The notes under the pieces are model-generated. The model worked only from the letters and a program-made list of their open reading frames with translations, ran no database searches and was not told the DNA's origin. The translations under genes were made by a program, and so were the position numbers. Of a DNA stretch of 64,000 nt, positions 34,591 through 43,171 are shown one piece after another. This stretch comes from IMCC45349 sp047219225 (GTDB lineage Bacteria > Bacteroidota > Bacteroidia > Flavobacteriales > Flavobacteriaceae): contig NZ_CP178208.1 of assembly GCF_047219225.1 (NCBI RefSeq), forward strand, positions 806,001-870,000, in the 5' to 3' direction. The number at the start of each line of letters is the position of its first letter. Position 1 is the stretch's first letter.

Positions 34591-34660
34591 TTATGATTTA
34601 ACTAAAACTACTTTGTTAGTTTAGATTGTAAATTACTTAGTTACACCTAACCGTTTCTAT

Positions 34661-34703
34661 ATATAAAAAAGCCACCGAAGCATAAATTATATACACTTCG
34701 GCA
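34661..34703 (-). terminator. Terminator of DUF4136-like operon, related to sRNA ends
   Basis: A ten-pair stem (GCTGCCGAAG with CTTCGGTGGC on the minus strand, two G-U pairs) is followed by TTTTTTAT. Just before it lies TTGATTAGTTTGATTTG, shared with sRNAs B and C, so this mRNA 3' end and the sRNA ends are homologous. Confidence 0.78.
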
Positions 34704-34765
34704 GCAATCAAATCAAACTAATCAATTATGAAATAACTTAACTTAGTTATTACCTTAACAAACAA

Positions 34766-35428
34766 TTACCTTATTAACTCTTTTACAATTTTCTTAGACA
34801 AATCTTGCGATGTAGTTCCTAATGTTTGAGGATTATCCAGTACTGAAGTAACTACAGATAACAACTGATTATCTTCAGGGAGTGTTAAATCATACACTAA
34901 TGTTTCTAGAACATATTTCTTTCCTTTTTCTGTTATAGTACTTGTAGGTTCGTGATCTATATAAATAGTGTTATAATGCCTGTAGAAACCTCTATAAAAA
35001 CCTCTTCTATAATACACTGGAGATGAGCTCACATAGTAACCAGACGAACCTGTAGTAGTTGTTTTAGTATACTCTTCAATATCTTTAATTACTGTAAGCA
35101 TAACTACATCTATGTTGTTTTCTATCAACTCCTTTTTTACATTATCTAATTCCTCATTGGTTAACTCTTCATCAAGTTTTATTATGGGAAAGATTTTATA
35201 ACTTTCAATCGATGTGATATCTTTTTCTTTTAAGCTCTCAACCATATCAATTTCAAATTGCTGTCTAACAACCTCATTGTCGGTCTTACTCATTACCATA
35301 ATATTTTTATCCTTTAATGATGTTGTTTTAACATCTTTCCATGAGTCTGTAACCTCTACTACTGATGAACAACTAAACATTAACACTCCAAAAGTTAATA
35401 CGCCTATTATATTTTTTAATTTTCTCAT
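34766..35428 (-). CDS. Lipoprotein of unknown function, DUF4136-like
   Basis: This 220-residue lipoprotein has a signal peptide ending in VLMFSCSS (lipobox Cys at 20). EVTDSWKDVKTTSLKDKNIMVM, a long charged middle and a Tyr/Arg/Gly-rich loop (SSPVYYRRGFYRGFYRHYN) follow. It resembles DUF4136-like periplasmic lipoproteins, but I am not certain. The gene follows a 45-residue reading frame and a LytTR-type promoter (site 5). Its 3' end holds the sRNA-like terminator. It probably works in the envelope. Confidence 0.75.
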   Translation of the reverse strand: MRKLKNIIGVLTFGVLMFSCSSVVEVTDSWKDVKTTSLKDKNIMVMSKTDNEVVRQQFEIDMVESLKEKDITSIESYKIFPIIKLDEELTNEELDNVKKELIENNIDVVMLTVIKDIEEYTKTTTTGSSGYYVSSSPVYYRRGFYRGFYRHYNTIYIDHEPTSTITEKGKKYVLETLVYDLTLPEDNQLLSVVTSVLDNPQTLGTTSQDLSKKIVKELIR

Positions 35429-35453
35429 GATTTCTTTTTTTATTAGTTAATAA

Positions 35454-35591
35454 TTAGATGAATAAAATGGATTCTTCATTATAATCGTAAAGTGACTTTA
35501 CAAGCATTTTAACTTCATCCTTCTCTTCCGATTTAGACTCATATATATTGGCCCAATCCACAATTACTTGATTTTTAAATATTGAATTCAT
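35454..35591 (-). CDS. Small 45-residue open reading frame, first gene of LytTR-controlled operon
   Basis: A short frame starts with ATG 37 bases after the -7 box of site 5 and ends 25 bases before the lipoprotein ATG. The protein starts MNSIFKNQVIVDWANIYESK, is acidic in the middle (SEEKDEVKML) and has no membrane segment. It is too short to prove by composition. Position, an unbroken frame and the short gaps on both sides favour a real gene. No family is recognised. Confidence 0.5.
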   Translation of the reverse strand: MNSIFKNQVIVDWANIYESKSEEKDEVKMLVKSLYDYNEESILFI

Positions 35592-35627
35592 AACTCACTT
35601 ATTTAGGTTTATCTTTCTTTTCTTACT

Positions 35628-35721
35628 CAAATTTAGCACCATAAAAGCGAATAATTTAGAGTAAAGTAGGTGAAGCGTACTTTATTAAATGTGAAGTATC
35701 TATTATTTTAAATGAAGTGTC
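35628..35721 (-). promoter_or_regulatory. LytTR-type triple box and promoter of lipoprotein operon (site 5)
   Basis: Three plus-strand repeats TGAAGCGTA (35671), TGAAGTATC (35692) and TGAAGTGTC (35713) are each 21 bp apart. The minus-strand -7 box TAAATTTG (35628-35635) is 35 bp from the first. This is the most complete site, with three matching units. Confidence 0.78.
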
Positions 35722-35752
35722 AAAAAGCTCTAAAAAGTTTACTTAAAAGACA

Positions 35753-35785
35753 TAAAAAAACCCTTTATTTAAAATAAAGGGTTTT
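35753..35785 (-). terminator. Terminator of DUF6515 operon
   Basis: A 13-bp stem (about AAAACCCTTTATT, 35757-35769, with 35773-35785) with T-run on the minus strand. It lies 20 bp past the stop of the charged-protein gene and shields the next LytTR site from read-through. Confidence 0.8.
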
Positions 35786-35804
35786 AAAAATATACAATGT
35801 TACA

Positions 35805-36554
35805 TTACCATCTTCGCTTCTTTTTAACGTCTTTTTCATTTCTCTCTTCTCTATCATCTTGACGCTCTCTTCTGTCTTCTCTTCGTTCTCTATTATCTTC
35901 AGCTAACTCACGTTTAGTTGCAGCAATATCATCTTTTAATGAGTCTCTAAACTCTGTTAATGTTTTTCGTACTAATTGCTTTCTAGCTTTAAAAACTTCT
36001 TTTGTTTCATACTCTATTGAAAAACTATAGCTTTTAAAAGATTTTAATAAAGCACTTTGCAGTTTTGCTCTATCTACTTGAGCTTGTAAATCTCTAATAT
36101 CGTCACGACGATCTCTTTGGTCATCTCTTTTATTAGCTTTATCTCTAGCCATATCTTTTTCATCATCACGCCTATCATATCGTCCTCTTTTAGAGTCTTC
36201 ACGATTTCTATTAATCTCTCTTCTGTCTGAGCGTACTTCGGCTGAACTTTGAGCCAATTCTCTTTGTGCTTGTTTAGACTTTACTGCACTTTGCTCAACT
36301 TCTCTAACCATGTCTTTAATTAGTCTTTCCTTTAACTCATCAACTAGAGCTTGATTATTGTTTGAAACTGCAGTTTCCAATAAGCTAAGTGTTTTCTTAA
36401 ACGCCTCATATTCTTTAATATCACGTTCTAAGTTCTTTTTACCCTCAACAATCTGTTTTGTGTTTTGAATAGCTTCCTTAGCATTTTGGGCTTTTACATT
36501 AATCCCAGAACTCAACATTGCAGCTACTAAAAATAGTTTTAAATAATTTTTCAT
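35805..36554 (-). CDS. Secreted highly charged helical protein
   Basis: This 249-residue protein has a signal peptide with cleavage near KAQNAKE, and then a long charged helix region. The middle (about 105-160) is packed with Arg/Asp/Glu (DRREINRNREDSKRGRYDRR, DDEKDMARDKANKRDDQRDR); the tail repeats the pattern. Coiled-coil character is likely. No known family. It follows the DUF6515 gene after 15 bp in one operon, under the LytTR-type promoter (site 6). Periplasmic or surface role is inferred. Confidence 0.75.
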   Translation of the reverse strand: MKNYLKLFLVAAMLSSGINVKAQNAKEAIQNTKQIVEGKKNLERDIKEYEAFKKTLSLLETAVSNNNQALVDELKERLIKDMVREVEQSAVKSKQAQRELAQSSAEVRSDRREINRNREDSKRGRYDRRDDEKDMARDKANKRDDQRDRRDDIRDLQAQVDRAKLQSALLKSFKSYSFSIEYETKEVFKARKQLVRKTLTEFRDSLKDDIAATKRELAEDNRERREDRRERQDDREERNEKDVKKKRRW

Positions 36555-36569
36555 GATTAATAGTGTTTT

Positions 36570-37244
36570 TTATTCGTTACTGTCTGTTTTACTATAAACT
36601 ACTTTGTAAGTGATTTCTCCAGATGAACTTTCTACTTTTTTGTAAAATACATCATTATATTCATATAATACTTTTCCATCGATAGAAATTTCTTCAACAT
36701 CTTCAGGTAATTCACTTACCTCAACACCTACTGGTGGCGATGTTACTTGATATTTCTCTTCTGAATTATAATCCTCTTCTTTATTTACAACTACTGTTTC
36801 TGTATAATATACTCCTGAATGATAAAAGTACACTGATGGCCCAACTACAATTCTCACATATCCTACTGGTAATACTCCAATTCTAAATCCTACTGGAGGC
36901 ATTACTACAATATATTGATCTCCATAAACTGTATAATAAACTCCTGAATAATAGTAATATGGTAATCCTCTATATAATATTCTTACATGATGTCTTGGTA
37001 ACGTTCTAATTACTCTACGATGTTTTGGATATCTATAATGAGGGTTTCTTCTTATAGGTTGTGTTCTGTATCTATGAGTTGTTCCTACTTTATTATTAGT
37101 AATAACTCTATCATTACCTATACTTCTCTCAGATTTTACACTTCTGTTATTATTATTTCCTCTTTTTTGACCATATACTTGACCAGAAATTAAAAAGGTA
37201 ACTAACAATAAACTTATACTTAATGTTTGATTAATAATTTTCAT
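36570..37244 (-). CDS. DUF6515 family secreted protein
   Basis: This 224-residue protein has a signal peptide ending SGQVYG, a basic Asn/Arg-rich linker and then tandem aromatic blocks such as YRGLPYYYYSGVYYTVYGDQ and SVYFYHSGVYYTETVVV. These repeats with VVMPPVGFRIGVLPVGY match DUF6515. The end is acidic with a third such repeat (GVEVSELPEDVEEISIDGK). Function is unknown; the protein should be in the periplasm or at the surface. A LytTR-type promoter (site 6) precedes it. Confidence 0.78.
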   Translation of the reverse strand: MKIINQTLSISLLLVTFLISGQVYGQKRGNNNNRSVKSERSIGNDRVITNNKVGTTHRYRTQPIRRNPHYRYPKHRRVIRTLPRHHVRILYRGLPYYYYSGVYYTVYGDQYIVVMPPVGFRIGVLPVGYVRIVVGPSVYFYHSGVYYTETVVVNKEEDYNSEEKYQVTSPPVGVEVSELPEDVEEISIDGKVLYEYNDVFYKKVESSSGEITYKVVYSKTDSNE

Positions 37245-37296
37245 GACTAATGGTTTTAATTTGATTTTAAAAACTGCTTTAGTTTTTTTTCATATT

Positions 37297-37369
37297 CAAA
37301 TTTACATTAGCATAGCTATTTTTAAATGGTGTTTTAAATTGAAGCCGCTTATTTTAAATGTGAAACGAC
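37297..37369 (-). promoter_or_regulatory. LytTR-type box and promoter of DUF6515 operon (site 6)
   Basis: Plus-strand repeats TGAAGCCGC (37340) and TGAAACGAC (37361) are 21 bp apart; a degenerate third, TGAGTTACT, starts at 37382 and overlaps the stop of the thioesterase gene. The minus-strand -7 box TAAATTTG (37297-37304) is 35 bp from the near repeat. Confidence 0.73.
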
Positions 37370-37385
37370 TTATATAATTAGTGAG

Positions 37386-38252
37386 TTACTTTTTTATTGG
37401 ACGCATTAACCCTTCTTGAGCTACCGAAGCTATTAATTCACCTTTTCTTGTATATATATTTCCTCTAGCAAACCCTCGTGCGTTAGAAGCACTTGGAGAA
37501 TCTAAAGAGTATAATAACCAATCGTTAAAATCAAAATCTCTAAAGTACCACATGGAATGATCTAAACTAGCTGTAATAGTATTTCCCCAATGTGCTTTAC
37601 TTCCATGCCTTTGTAAAGCCACACTTAAAACATTATAATCAGATATATAAGTAAGTATTTGTTGTTTTGTAGCTAAATCGACTTTATTGTTTTCTCCTTT
37701 TAATTTAAACCACACATTTGTATATGGCTCCATATTTTCTGGTTCAAATGGATTAGGAACATCAACTGGCTTAAACATTACTGGTCTAGGAATCTCTAAA
37801 AAAGCTTTGGATTTTCGAGGCAAAAACTCACCAAATTGCTCTAACATATCATCCCAACTAGCCAATTCTTCTGGTGGCTTTATATTTTTTATTGCATCTA
37901 TTTGATGACTGTAGCCATCCTCTATACGTTGAAAAGAAGCTGCTAAAATAAAAATGATTTTACCTTTTTGATGCGCTGTAACTCGTCTTGTAGAAAAACT
38001 ACCTCCATCCCTAATAATTGCGACATTATAAGTTATTGGTAATTCTAAATCACCAGCTTCTAAAAAGTAAGAATGCATTGAATGTAAAATACGTCCATTA
38101 AAAATAGTTCTATAAGCCGCATTAATAGCTTGAGCCAATACTTGGCCACCAAACACATTTGGACTTCCTACGGTTTTACTTATGCCTTTAAACTGATTTT
38201 CTTCAACCTTATCAAGCACTAAGACTTTTAATAAATCATTAATTGTTTGCAT
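37386..38252 (-). CDS. Acyl-CoA thioesterase II, TesB-like
   Basis: This 288-residue protein matches the double hot-dog thioesterase II family: FGGQVLAQAINAAYRTI, LHSMHSYFLEAGDLELPI, GGSFSTRRVTAHQKGKIIF, and a C-terminal ASLDHSMWYFRDFDFNDW segment, which holds the catalytic Asp. It hydrolyses medium or long acyl-CoA. It is the last gene of an operon that starts with the efflux components upstream, with 11 bp to the ion channel gene. Cytoplasmic. Confidence 0.92.
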   Translation of the reverse strand: MQTINDLLKVLVLDKVEENQFKGISKTVGSPNVFGGQVLAQAINAAYRTIFNGRILHSMHSYFLEAGDLELPITYNVAIIRDGGSFSTRRVTAHQKGKIIFILAASFQRIEDGYSHQIDAIKNIKPPEELASWDDMLEQFGEFLPRKSKAFLEIPRPVMFKPVDVPNPFEPENMEPYTNVWFKLKGENNKVDLATKQQILTYISDYNVLSVALQRHGSKAHWGNTITASLDHSMWYFRDFDFNDWLLYSLDSPSASNARGFARGNIYTRKGELIASVAQEGLMRPIKK

Positions 38253-38263
38253 TAAACTCTCTT

Positions 38264-38932
38264 TTATTCATTTGAAGAATGTCTTATATATTTTTCTACG
38301 ACTACAGCTGTGACAATTACAGTATAAAACTGCCCAACAAGACCTATTAAAACTGCCGCCTTTTGAGCAATTGGTGTTACAGGAACAATATCGCCATAAC
38401 CTATAGTTAACATTGTTATATAACTATAATAGAGTAAGGAGTCTAATTTTTCTACAAAAGGTAATCCTTGAATAAGGAGTCCTTGAAATGAATTTTCTTG
38501 AAACAATTCTATTGAGGCAAACATAAAAAATGCAATAAATCCTATAGAAATATAACCACTCATAAGTCCAATAATCACATTTTTATTGACCCTTTTAGCT
38601 TTCCATACTTGCTTAATAATACTTACTGCTACAGTTACATAAAACAAAAAGTATACACCAAACCTAACCACAAGGTTATTTTCAAGCGAATTACGTTGAA
38701 CTATATCAAACCCATGAATAATTAAAGATGTAGTAAAAAATATAATATACATCCAAAACAAAAATTTATGTCTTGCCATTAATAAAATTCCTGCAGCGAT
38801 ATTAACTAAAAATAAAACTGGCATTAATTGCTCTTCAAAAAAAACAATTGGAAAAATTAAAGACCCAAATAGTATTGCTATTTGACTACATAAAAAAAAC
38901 GTAAACCTATTGCTATAAAGCTTTGCAAGCAT
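38264..38932 (-). CDS. Potassium-channel family protein
   Basis: This 222-residue membrane protein has about six hydrophobic helices. The pore selectivity filter TIGYGDIVP is clear, followed by a last helix AAVLIGLVGQFYTVIVTAVVV. The N-terminal helices lack obvious voltage-sensor Arg repeats, so it is probably a simple two-helix pore with extra helices. It lies 1 bp from the RND gene and 11 bp from the thioesterase gene, in the same operon. It may respond to ion or pH balance alongside efflux (inference). Confidence 0.88.
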   Translation of the reverse strand: MLAKLYSNRFTFFLCSQIAILFGSLIFPIVFFEEQLMPVLFLVNIAAGILLMARHKFLFWMYIIFFTTSLIIHGFDIVQRNSLENNLVVRFGVYFLFYVTVAVSIIKQVWKAKRVNKNVIIGLMSGYISIGFIAFFMFASIELFQENSFQGLLIQGLPFVEKLDSLLYYSYITMLTIGYGDIVPVTPIAQKAAVLIGLVGQFYTVIVTAVVVEKYIRHSSNE

Positions 38933-38933
38933 C

Positions 38934-41900
38934 TTATTCCTCTAATAGTTTATCATTAAACTCATATTCTTTGTAACTCACTTTAAATAAAGCACTATAT
39001 AATGATGGAATGAATAGTAACGTGATAATTGTTCCAAATAATAATCCAACCATAATACTTATTGCCATTCCTTCCCACATTTCACCTCCAGATATATATA
39101 ATGGTATTAAGCCTAAAACGGTTGTAAAAGTTGCTAATAATATAGGTCTAAAACGTTGTAAACACGCTGCTATCACAGCGTCTTGTTCGCTTCTTCCTAA
39201 ATCGTTCTGTTCTATCTCCATACGATCTATAAGTACGATAGCATTATTAATGACAATTCCTGCTAATGAAATCACTCCTAAAAATGGCATAAATCCAAAA
39301 GCTTCATCAAAAACTAACAATCCAATAACCACTCCAATAATTCCTAACGGAATAGTTAACACAACCATTCCCATTTTTCTAAAAGAGTTAAACTGAATTA
39401 TTAATAAAAGAACAATAATAAAACCAGAAATTGGTAAATAACTAATAATTGGCCCCATGTTCTCAGAGGTTTGTTTTGCATCACCACCAAATTCATAGCG
39501 ATAACCAGATGGCCAGTTTTTAATTTGCTCGTTCAACCAAGGTGTTATTTCTGCTGTAATAGCGGATGCATTCCCATTGTCTCGCAACTCACTTGTTACA
39601 TTAATAGTTCGACGTAAATCATAGCGCTTGATTTTTGCATATTGCCATTCAGGAACAATATCAGCTACCTGTAATAAAGGCACACTTTGCCCACTATTTT
39701 GAGAATAAACATTTAAGGTCTCTAATGACGCTAAAGATTGCTGCTGATTATTATCACTACGCATTAATATTGGAATAGACTTATCTTCTTCGCGATACTC
39801 ACCTGTTTGAAATCCATCTAAAACTGTTTGTAATGATGTTGCAATATCCTGACTTGTAATTCCTGCTGACTGAGCTCTATTTTGATCAATCTCAATTAAG
39901 AATTTTTTACTTTTTGGTCCCCAATCATCTTTTACATTTTTTGTTCCAGTAATACTTGACAATTTTAACTTAATAGATTCTGAAATAGCAGACAATTGAT
40001 CTGGATCTTTACCTGACACCTTAATTTCTATAGGTGTTCCACTTCCTCCAGAACCTAAAGCGCCTACTTTTATATCAGCATTTGGAAAGCTATTAAAAGC
40101 AAAGCGATCCAATTGATTAATCATAGATTTATTTTCATTAAAAGAAGTCGTATTCACTAAAATATGAGCATAATTACTGTTGGCCTCATCTGGAGAATAT
40201 CCAAGATCATAAGACTCTGGTCCTTGACCTATATAAGATGACCAATCTACAATTCCAAGGTTACGCTTATCGCTAACCTGTAATGAATCAGCCATATATT
40301 GCTCTATTTGCTGTACTACTTCTGTAGTACGTTCTATTTTATTTCCTTCAGGTAAATTGATATCAATGGTAACCATATTTCTATCACTATCTGGGAAAAA
40401 GACAAATGATATATAACCAAATCCATAGATAGAAATAATAAATGCTATAAATATCCCAACAATAACTTTATACTTATTTCTTAGAGCTATTAGTATTAAA
40501 TCTTTATAACCAACTTTCAACCCATTAATGACTTTATCAATTAGGGTTGGTTGTTTTGTCCCCTTTGGCTCCACCTTAAGAAACATATAGCAGAACATGG
40601 TAATTACGGTTAAGGCAATAATCCAAGATGACAATAAGGCGATTGTAATCACTACAAATATTGGCCCTACAATATCACCCATTGTGGTTGGTGATAAATA
40701 GAATGCTAAAAATGCAGCTGAAGTAGTCAAGGTTGAAATTAATAAAGGCATCCATAATTCAGAAAAAGCATCAACAGCTGCTTTTTTCTTTTCAACACCT
40801 TGCTCGAGTTTTACCATAATGGTTTCTGCTACCACAATAGCGTTATCCACAAGCATTCCTAGTGCCATAATTAATGCTGCTAAGGTTACCTGATTTAATC
40901 CCATTTTAATGAGTCCCATAATCATTAACGTCATGATCATTACTATTGGAATTAAACTAGCAATTACAAAACCTGTTCTAAACCCTAAAAAGAGAAGCAT
41001 TACCAACAATACAATAACAATGGACTGCATTAAATTATTGATAAAATCATTGACCTTAAAATCAATATATGTGTCTAATGAAGATACTCTTGTAAGTTCT
41101 AAACCAACAGGTAAAATTTGTTTCCATTGATCAACCACTTTGTTTACCTCTTCTCCTAAGGCTATAACATTAGCATCCTCTTTTAAGTTAACATGAATAG
41201 ATATAGCGTCTTTACCATTGATTCGTACTTTTTGAGTTGGAGGATCGATGTACCCTTTTACTACATTGGTAATATCTCCTAATTTAACGAGTTGTGTGCC
41301 ATTACTATTTCCAACAGAAATCAACATATTTTTAATATCCTCAATAGAATTAAAATTCCCTGTTGGTTCCAGAATAATACGTTCATCACCAAGATTAACC
41401 TGTCCACCAGAATTTAAAATATTTGTTGCACTAATAGTTTGCTGTAATTTTGAAGCAGATAAACCATACTCTTTCAGTTGAGTGTTATCAAACTCAACAA
41501 ATACGCGTTCTTCTTGTACTCCTCCAAGTTCTACCTTTGCTGCATCTGGTAGTTTTATCAATTCGTCTTTAATATCATCGGCATAGTCTTTCATTTCAGC
41601 ATAGCTATAACCATCGGAAGTCAAGCCTACAACAATACCATACACATCTCCAATACCATCATCATTTAAAGATGGATTAACTCCTTGAGGTAAACCTTGA
41701 ATCATATTTAGTTTACGTCTTAATCGATCCCAAACAGCCTGCATTTTTTCGGGAGGCACCTCATCTTTTAAGGATACACTCACTACCGATAATCCTGTTC
41801 TCGAGGTACTATTAACTTCTTTTAATTCTGGTAATTCTTGTGCTATTTTTTCAATTTTATCCGTCACCAGTTGTTCTACTCGTTCTGGTCCTGCTCCTGG

Positions 41901-42053
41901 AAATTGAGACACTACAGTAGCAACTCTAACAGTATACGGAGGCATACTATCTCTAGATAGCCCAAAGTACATTACAATTCCCATTACAATAATGGTAATT
42001 AATACCATAAACGTAATGCGATTCTTATCTATAGAAAATTGTGCGAGATTCAT
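38934..42053 (-). CDS. RND efflux transporter permease, AcrB/HAE1-like
   Basis: This 1039-residue RND transporter has twelve membrane segments in the usual 1+5+1+5 plan, two large periplasmic loops and a typical MALGMLVDNAIVVAETIM helix-4 region with the DN motif. Motifs like FRPILLATFTTVLGLIPLYI and GEMWEGMAISIMVGLLFGTI near the end are diagnostic. The exported compound is not predictable. It lies 17 bp after the adaptor gene. It completes a tripartite system with the adaptor and outer-membrane factor that precede it. Confidence 0.93.
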   Translation of the reverse strand: MNLAQFSIDKNRITFMVLITIIVMGIVMYFGLSRDSMPPYTVRVATVVSQFPGAGPERVEQLVTDKIEKIAQELPELKEVNSTSRTGLSVVSVSLKDEVPPEKMQAVWDRLRRKLNMIQGLPQGVNPSLNDDGIGDVYGIVVGLTSDGYSYAEMKDYADDIKDELIKLPDAAKVELGGVQEERVFVEFDNTQLKEYGLSASKLQQTISATNILNSGGQVNLGDERIILEPTGNFNSIEDIKNMLISVGNSNGTQLVKLGDITNVVKGYIDPPTQKVRINGKDAISIHVNLKEDANVIALGEEVNKVVDQWKQILPVGLELTRVSSLDTYIDFKVNDFINNLMQSIVIVLLVMLLFLGFRTGFVIASLIPIVMIMTLMIMGLIKMGLNQVTLAALIMALGMLVDNAIVVAETIMVKLEQGVEKKKAAVDAFSELWMPLLISTLTTSAAFLAFYLSPTTMGDIVGPIFVVITIALLSSWIIALTVITMFCYMFLKVEPKGTKQPTLIDKVINGLKVGYKDLILIALRNKYKVIVGIFIAFIISIYGFGYISFVFFPDSDRNMVTIDINLPEGNKIERTTEVVQQIEQYMADSLQVSDKRNLGIVDWSSYIGQGPESYDLGYSPDEANSNYAHILVNTTSFNENKSMINQLDRFAFNSFPNADIKVGALGSGGSGTPIEIKVSGKDPDQLSAISESIKLKLSSITGTKNVKDDWGPKSKKFLIEIDQNRAQSAGITSQDIATSLQTVLDGFQTGEYREEDKSIPILMRSDNNQQQSLASLETLNVYSQNSGQSVPLLQVADIVPEWQYAKIKRYDLRRTINVTSELRDNGNASAITAEITPWLNEQIKNWPSGYRYEFGGDAKQTSENMGPIISYLPISGFIIVLLLIIQFNSFRKMGMVVLTIPLGIIGVVIGLLVFDEAFGFMPFLGVISLAGIVINNAIVLIDRMEIEQNDLGRSEQDAVIAACLQRFRPILLATFTTVLGLIPLYISGGEMWEGMAISIMVGLLFGTIITLLFIPSLYSALFKVSYKEYEFNDKLLEE

Positions 42054-42070
42054 GCAAATAGTGTTTTAAG

Positions 42071-43156
42071 TTATTGAAGCTTTACTTCTTGTCCATCTAA
42101 TAAAGTCTGTAATCCAGCAGTTGCAATCTTTTGACCTACTGTTAACCCAGACTTCACTTCAAAACCTTCTGCGGTTAAATTTCCAATTGATATTTGTTGC
42201 TTCTTAACTTTACTAATATCACCCTCATCCTCTACTACAAACACAAAACGTCCGTTACTATCTTCTCCAACAGCATGTGTTGGCACTACTAAAATTGAGT
42301 TATCATTTTTATGATCACCAAAATCAAAAATCACATTGGCAGCCATACCACTTTTAATAGCTTCTGTTGGATTTGATACTGTAACACGTACTGGATAAGT
42401 TGCAGTATTGACATCTACTGCTGGCGCTACTTCAGTAACTATACCTTTAAAATTAGTATCAGCTATAGAAGAAAATGAAATATTTACTTCCATATTTTGC
42501 TTCACATAATTAATCACACTTTCTGGTAAACCTAAACTAATCTCCATATCTCCACTCACGTTAAGAACTGCTACAACTTGACCTGCTGAAACATTCTCAT
42601 TGACTTCGGTAGAAATTGAAGCAATAGTCCCATTATTTGGTGCATATAAAAAACCATAACTAATTTGATCTTGCTGAATTGCTACAGTTCGTTTTGCAGA
42701 TTCATGACTTGCTTGGGCTGTTCTATATGAATTCTTTGCTGCTTCATAATCACTTAAAGAAGTACTTCCTTTTTCATATAATGAACGAATACGATCTAAA
42801 CTAGATTTAGCCGTATTCATTTGAGAAGCTGCACTATTTAAAGACGATACTGCATTTTCATAATTCAATCGAGATTGTACATTATCAAGTTTTGCTAAAA
42901 GCTGTCCCTTAGATACTTTTTGCCCTAACTTAATATCAAACAGGGTAAGAATACCACCACTTCTAAAACTTAAATTAATAATTTCATCGGTTCGAGAAGT
43001 CCCACTAAAACTTCTAATTTTTTCACCTCCTAAAAAACCTACTTCTTGATATTTTACAGGACGAACAAACTTCTCTACTTTCTTTTCCTCTTCACCACAA
43101 GCGGTCAACAATAAAAGAAATCCTAGAGTAATATTTAATTTGAATATATATTTCAT
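42071..43156 (-). CDS. RND efflux periplasmic adaptor lipoprotein
   Basis: This 361-residue adaptor has a lipobox signal (LGFLLLLTACGEEEKK, Cys at about 20), a barrel-sandwich/lipoyl domain (FDIKLGQKVSKGQLLAKLDN), a coiled hairpin (about 75-150) and beta-barrel domains (NENVSAGQVVAVLNVSGD, PVRVTVSNPTEAIKSGMAA). It bridges the RND pump and the outer-membrane factor. It lies between them in order, with 15 bp to the upstream and 17 bp to the downstream gene. Confidence 0.93.
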   Translation of the reverse strand: MKYIFKLNITLGFLLLLTACGEEEKKVEKFVRPVKYQEVGFLGGEKIRSFSGTSRTDEIINLSFRSGGILTLFDIKLGQKVSKGQLLAKLDNVQSRLNYENAVSSLNSAASQMNTAKSSLDRIRSLYEKGSTSLSDYEAAKNSYRTAQASHESAKRTVAIQQDQISYGFLYAPNNGTIASISTEVNENVSAGQVVAVLNVSGDMEISLGLPESVINYVKQNMEVNISFSSIADTNFKGIVTEVAPAVDVNTATYPVRVTVSNPTEAIKSGMAANVIFDFGDHKNDNSILVVPTHAVGEDSNGRFVFVVEDEGDISKVKKQQISIGNLTAEGFEVKSGLTVGQKIATAGLQTLLDGQEVKLQ

Positions 43157-43171
43157 GATAGTAGTATTTTA

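Noticed and set aside
34484..34624. Second plus-strand frame, near copy of the one above
   Set aside because: Same reasons. Conservation between the two copies reflects DNA duplication; tails diverge.
31129..37369. CRISPR-like repeats
   Set aside because: The repeats are 9 bp at 21-bp spacing in promoters, with no long repeat or spacer array and no cas genes.
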